A stretch of 64,000 bases of DNA, taken from contig CM020618.1 in NCBI GenBank assembly GCA_009829735.1, positions 42,546,878 to 42,610,877 of the forward strand, written 5' to 3'. Source of the stretch: Pyropia yezoensis (taxonomy: Eukaryota > Rhodophyta > Bangiophyceae > Bangiales > Bangiaceae). Positions 60,841 through 64,000 of this stretch are shown here, piece after piece (positions within the stretch are counted from its first letter, which is position 1; the number at the start of each line of letters is the position of its first letter). The translations under genes were made by a program, and so were the position numbers. The notes under the pieces were generated by a model. It was not told the origin of the DNA, ran no database searches, and was given only the letters and a program-made list of their open reading frames with translations.

Positions 60841-61498
60841 TGTCAATGGCTGCTCGGCGTCGCTACGGCTCTCTTTGTGAGCCACTCGCCACCGACAGGT
60901 GTGCGCTTCAGAGCATTGCGCACCCTGCGCTCGAAAGGGCCGCATCGACGGTAAACAACGCGACCATGGCAGATCCACATCGTGGGCCACCAGGGGGTCC
61001 GGGGGAGCGCGGACTGGAGCCGTCACCTCCCGCGGCCGCCACCGCAGAGTACGCCACCACCATTGCTGCGCGGCAAGAACGACAGCCGGCGTGCGGTCAC
61101 CGCCGCCGGGTCATGCAGCTTCAGCGCCCCGGCCGCCGCGTTGCGTGCATTGCCAGCGCCGCCCCCAGACGGCGGTGGAGCGCCGCGAGCGACCGCCGGT
61201 CAATGTGCACCTCCAAGAGCACGTCCACCACCAGCAGGGACGCGGCGGGCCGCGCGGCGGCGGCGGCGGACTCGGCGGCGGCGGAATCGGCGGCGGCGGC
61301 GATGGTGGCGGCGGCAGTGGCAGCGGAAGCCGCCGGCGAGAGGCGCCGCGAGAGCCTGGTAACGCCGAGACCGCGGCAGGCGTCGTCAACCCCGGAGAGC
61401 AAGGGGCTCTTCGACGTGCCGCCGGCGAGGTGGCGGAGGTGGGAGCCGGGGCAGTTGCAGGAGGGTGGGGAGGGGCGTCGACTTGCGGTGCGCTGGGT
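60841..61498. other. Low-complexity region downstream (minus) of the transporter pseudogene
   Basis: The missing C-terminal half of the transporter was looked for here on the minus strand; no transmembrane-like frame was seen. Confidence 0.4.
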
Positions 61499-62617
61499 TT
61501 ACGCGGGAGGGGAAAGGCGCCCCTGCTGCCATCCGCCCGGCACGGCGGGGGTGGCCGCCCCGTCTGGGCTGGCGGCCGTCGAGCCTGTCACGAAGGGCGA
61601 GATGGCCCCGTACGAGGAAGCAGGCACGTTGTTGACCAACGAGGCAGAGGAGGCCGCGTCGCCGGACTCTTCCTCGTCGTCTTCAAAAATCGGGTCCTCC
61701 TTGACGAACCACACGCACAGTCCAACGGTGGTGAGAAAGACAAAGGCCGAGAGGGTAAAGAGCGCATGAACGCTGGTGCGGAACCAGGGCATGATGACCA
61801 CAAGGCAGACCGAACTAAGAAGGGAGCCGACCAGGTTGCCCATCCCCGTCATAAGCACAGTGTCTGAGTTGCCTAGCACCTGCTGCCGCTCCGACGCCAC
61901 GTCCGTCACCAACGCGCGCAGGGGCGCCTGGATGGCCTAGGTCCTAAGTCCAGCAAGAAAAAGACACCCACCGCCAGGATGATGCCCATCCGCTCGCCCG
62001 CGGGGTCCACCAAGTCGCCCGTGGCGCTGCCCACAATGCCGTCCGAGCCGGCCAGCCACGGCCGGAGCGCGTCGGCGTTGGAAAAAACAATCAGCGCAAC
62101 CGAGGTGAGGAAGGCGCCGACAATCAGAAACGGGCGGCGCCTCGCCAACGACAAGGTGCACGCATCGCTCGCAACGCCCGCAATCGGCTGCAAAAAAGAG
62201 GCCCGACAGAGGTCCGGCCAGCCACGCCAGCGACGCGTGACGCTTATCGACGCCGAGCAGCTGGAGGGTGGAGGAGCCCCGGTTGATCTGCACCGAGTAG
62301 CAGCACTGGACGCTGAGCATGGCGGACGTGAGGTTGATCAGCCGCCACCGCTAAATGCCCGGATCCGCCACCCGCCGGCCGGGCTTGAGCGGCGCCCCAT
62401 CACTGTCGCGCGTCACCGGCGAGCCGGGGTCGTACCAGGAGAGCGTCGAGGCGGTGGGATTACCGAAGGCTTGGCTAGCCCCGGGGCCGCCGCCTCCATA
62501 GCAAACGCCGCTGTCCCCGCCCTTCACCGCCCAGTGCCGGGGGGAGCACGGAGGAGAGGGGGGGGAATGAAGGGAAGGGGGGCTGTGAGAGGGGGGGTGG
62601 CCAAAAGCGAAAACCAA
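61499..62617 (-). pseudogene. SLC45/SUT-type (GPH) sugar transporter, half-length and broken
   Basis: The family comprises 12-TM proton-coupled sucrose/sugar carriers. The minus strand reads RWRLINLTSAMLSVQCCYSV and KRHASLAWLAGPLSGLFF (TM1-2). Then, in another frame, PIAGVASDACTLSLARRRPF and LIVGAFLTSVALIVFSNADA (the conserved QPxxGxxSD...RRRPF loop). In a third frame come IQAPLRALVTDVASERQQ and MGNLVGSLLSSVCLVVIM through a sixth TM, with an acidic EDDEEESGD loop ending at a stop (61499). Breaks: in-frame TAG near 62350, frameshift at a T6 run near 62197-62202, and a frame change with TAG near 61940. The second six TMs are absent. Clearly a decayed copy. Confidence 0.82.
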
Positions 62618-63528
62618 TAATGCTCAGTGAGGCGATGCCCAGGAGCGGGGGGGCGCGGGGGGGGGGAGGGGCAGCGCGACAGCTGCTGGCTCACTCGCGG
62701 GTCAAGGGTCCAGGCAGCCGTGGGCGGCTGGCCCTGCAAGAATTAAACTCGTGATATCGCGTGAATCGTACGATAGCTGGAGGGAGTCGGGATGCCTAAA
62801 ATACGCAGACTTTATCGCATGACTAAAGCAAGAGAACACACACAAGCAGTGGGGAGAACCCCAAAGCACAGACAAGCCAAAGGGCGCCCGACAGGCTGCG
62901 CGCAACAAAGCGCGGGGAGGAGAGAGGCGCGGGGCAAGCCAAAGAACGCTGCCGGCCGGGGGCGGGGCGGCCTCGGTCCTACCGGTGGCCCCCAAGTAGT
63001 GAGGGGCGCCGGCAGGCCGGTGCGGCGGGCGCGGTGGGATGACACCCGCCCGCCGGGAAGACGCCACGGCACTGCGATGGCGGCAGGGGCACAGCTGCCA
63101 CCAGGCCGCGAGCGCCAGACGAGAAAGGAGGGGGCACGCCCAGTTAAGGCCTGCTTTACGGGTCGGATGCTTTACACAGCTTTCAACTTATGTGGCGCCC
63201 GCACAGTGGCTCAGACTTGATTCGCGACCATATATCTTGGCCAATCTGTCGCCAATTGTCGCCACGCCCAGGGCACACTCTGGAGCGCGGTTGCCGACAG
63301 ACCACACCAAGGGTTTTTGATTTGTCGTCGAATTGATCTTCAGTGCACGCGGTGGCGCCTTCCGCCGCCTGCCCTCGCCGTTCCCACCGGTGGTGCACCA
63401 CCCCTCACCTGTCCCATCCTTTTATACCGACCTTGTGCCCCTCCATGAAGCCATCCCAGCAGTACAGCGCAAGCAACTGTGTGAACTGCTTCCCTTCCCT
63501 TCCGCGGAGCTACCCGTTCTATCCAATG
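62618..63528. other. No supported gene
   Basis: Short frames without recognisable domains. 63180-63330 is AT-richer and could be a promoter region for the gene at the window end. Confidence 0.35.
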
Positions 63529-64000
63529 GCGGATGCCGGCGCGATAGGTGCGGACCTCACCAAGGAGCAGGCTGCGCACGGTGCAATGTGCGTTGTGGGC
63601 AGAAGCTTCTCACGTGGGAGCCTGGACCAATGCGTGAATTGTACTACCACTTTTTGAGTGACTGCACAGTGACTGACGTACCCTTTCCGCTCTGGTGTCG
63701 CGTATCTTTCTTTTTTTATGTCCCCCCTCCCCCCCCCCCCTAGTGATGATGCTATAAACGATGTTTTTCCCAACAGGAGCTTGGCCTTTGGCTGCTGTCG
63801 CTGCCTCAAACGGTTTTTAAAGCCGGGTGCCGCGTTGGCGGCCTGGCGCTCGACGGCCGGTGCAGGATCATCTCCGGCGGTGCTGGCGGTCGCGCGGCTG
63901 CCCGAGTTGAACAGCAAACAGGCGGCCGGAGTGACGGAGTCCGGCGTCCCCGCCGGCGTGTGCGAGCCGTGCTACACTCGGCACAGGCGCGCGTACGGCG
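63529..64000 (+). CDS. Possible 5' part of a spliced gene running off the window
   Basis: ATG 63529 opens MADAGAIGADLTKEQAAHGA then MCVVG, with a stop at 63655. After a pyrimidine tract and acceptor (TTTTTCCCAACAG, ending about 63770), a frame is open to the window end: LAFGCCRCLKRFLKPGAALA...CEPCYTRHRRAYG. Its clustered Cys (CCRC, CEPC) may bind metal. Donor and phase were not established and no family was recognised. Confidence 0.3.

Noticed and set aside
1-64000. tRNA and rRNA genes
   Set aside because: None could be recognised by eye; a covariance-model scan would be needed to exclude them.

Overview
The window is GC-rich eukaryotic nuclear DNA. It has spliceosomal introns, eukaryote-only gene families (LSM14/Scd6, SBDS, MCM5, a PRP4-type kinase, F-box proteins), AATAAA polyadenylation signals and abundant retrotransposons. 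The very high GC, few introns, and proteins swollen with Gly/Ala/Pro runs fit a bangiophyte red alga (Porphyra/Pyropia type). That is an inference: a GC-rich green alga or haptophyte cannot be excluded from sequence alone.

Layout. 0-4.7 kb is a transposon graveyard: a Tc1/mariner transposase split by a solo LTR, a ~305-bp tandem repeat, and a broken tyrosine recombinase. 4.7-13.6 kb holds host genes: LSM14/Scd6 (+) convergent with SBDS (-), a low-complexity hypothetical gene, and a small MGSC-type lipid-anchored protein. 14.06-30.41 kb is a nested pair. A DIRS/PAT-like tyrosine-recombinase retroelement on the minus strand was split by a complete, very young Ty3/gypsy chromovirus (16110-26928; 362-bp LTRs differing at one base; 5-bp TSD ACAGC). 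The chromovirus carries gag, pol with a terminal chromodomain and, between pol and the 3' LTR, an ~815-codon antisense ORF of unknown function. A block of 24-bp-periodic palindromes separates pol from the antisense ORF. 31.47-32.22 kb is a complete internally deleted Tc1/mariner element with TA target sites.

32.4-47.97 kb returns to host genes: a protein with two F-box-like modules whose 3' end sits in a fresh 363-bp tandem duplication, MCM5 (-), an FkbM-like methyltransferase fragment, a degenerate PRP4-like kinase (-), and an intracellular subtilase (-). Several of these genes change frame exactly at long G/C homopolymers of up to 44 nt. 48.43-58.78 kb is a large inverted repeat (arms ~1.2 and ~1.5 kb) whose spacer received a complete Ty1/copia element (49799-56119; identical 541-bp LTRs; TSD ATTGA). 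59.1-64 kb holds a three-TM hypothetical protein with a polyA signal, a half-length SLC45/SUT-type sugar transporter pseudogene (-), and a possible partial gene running off the end.

No tRNA, rRNA or CRISPR array was recognised. The strongest candidates for undescribed biology are the chromovirus antisense ORF with its palindrome block, the large foldback structure at 48-59 kb, and the RGG-tailed SBDS.
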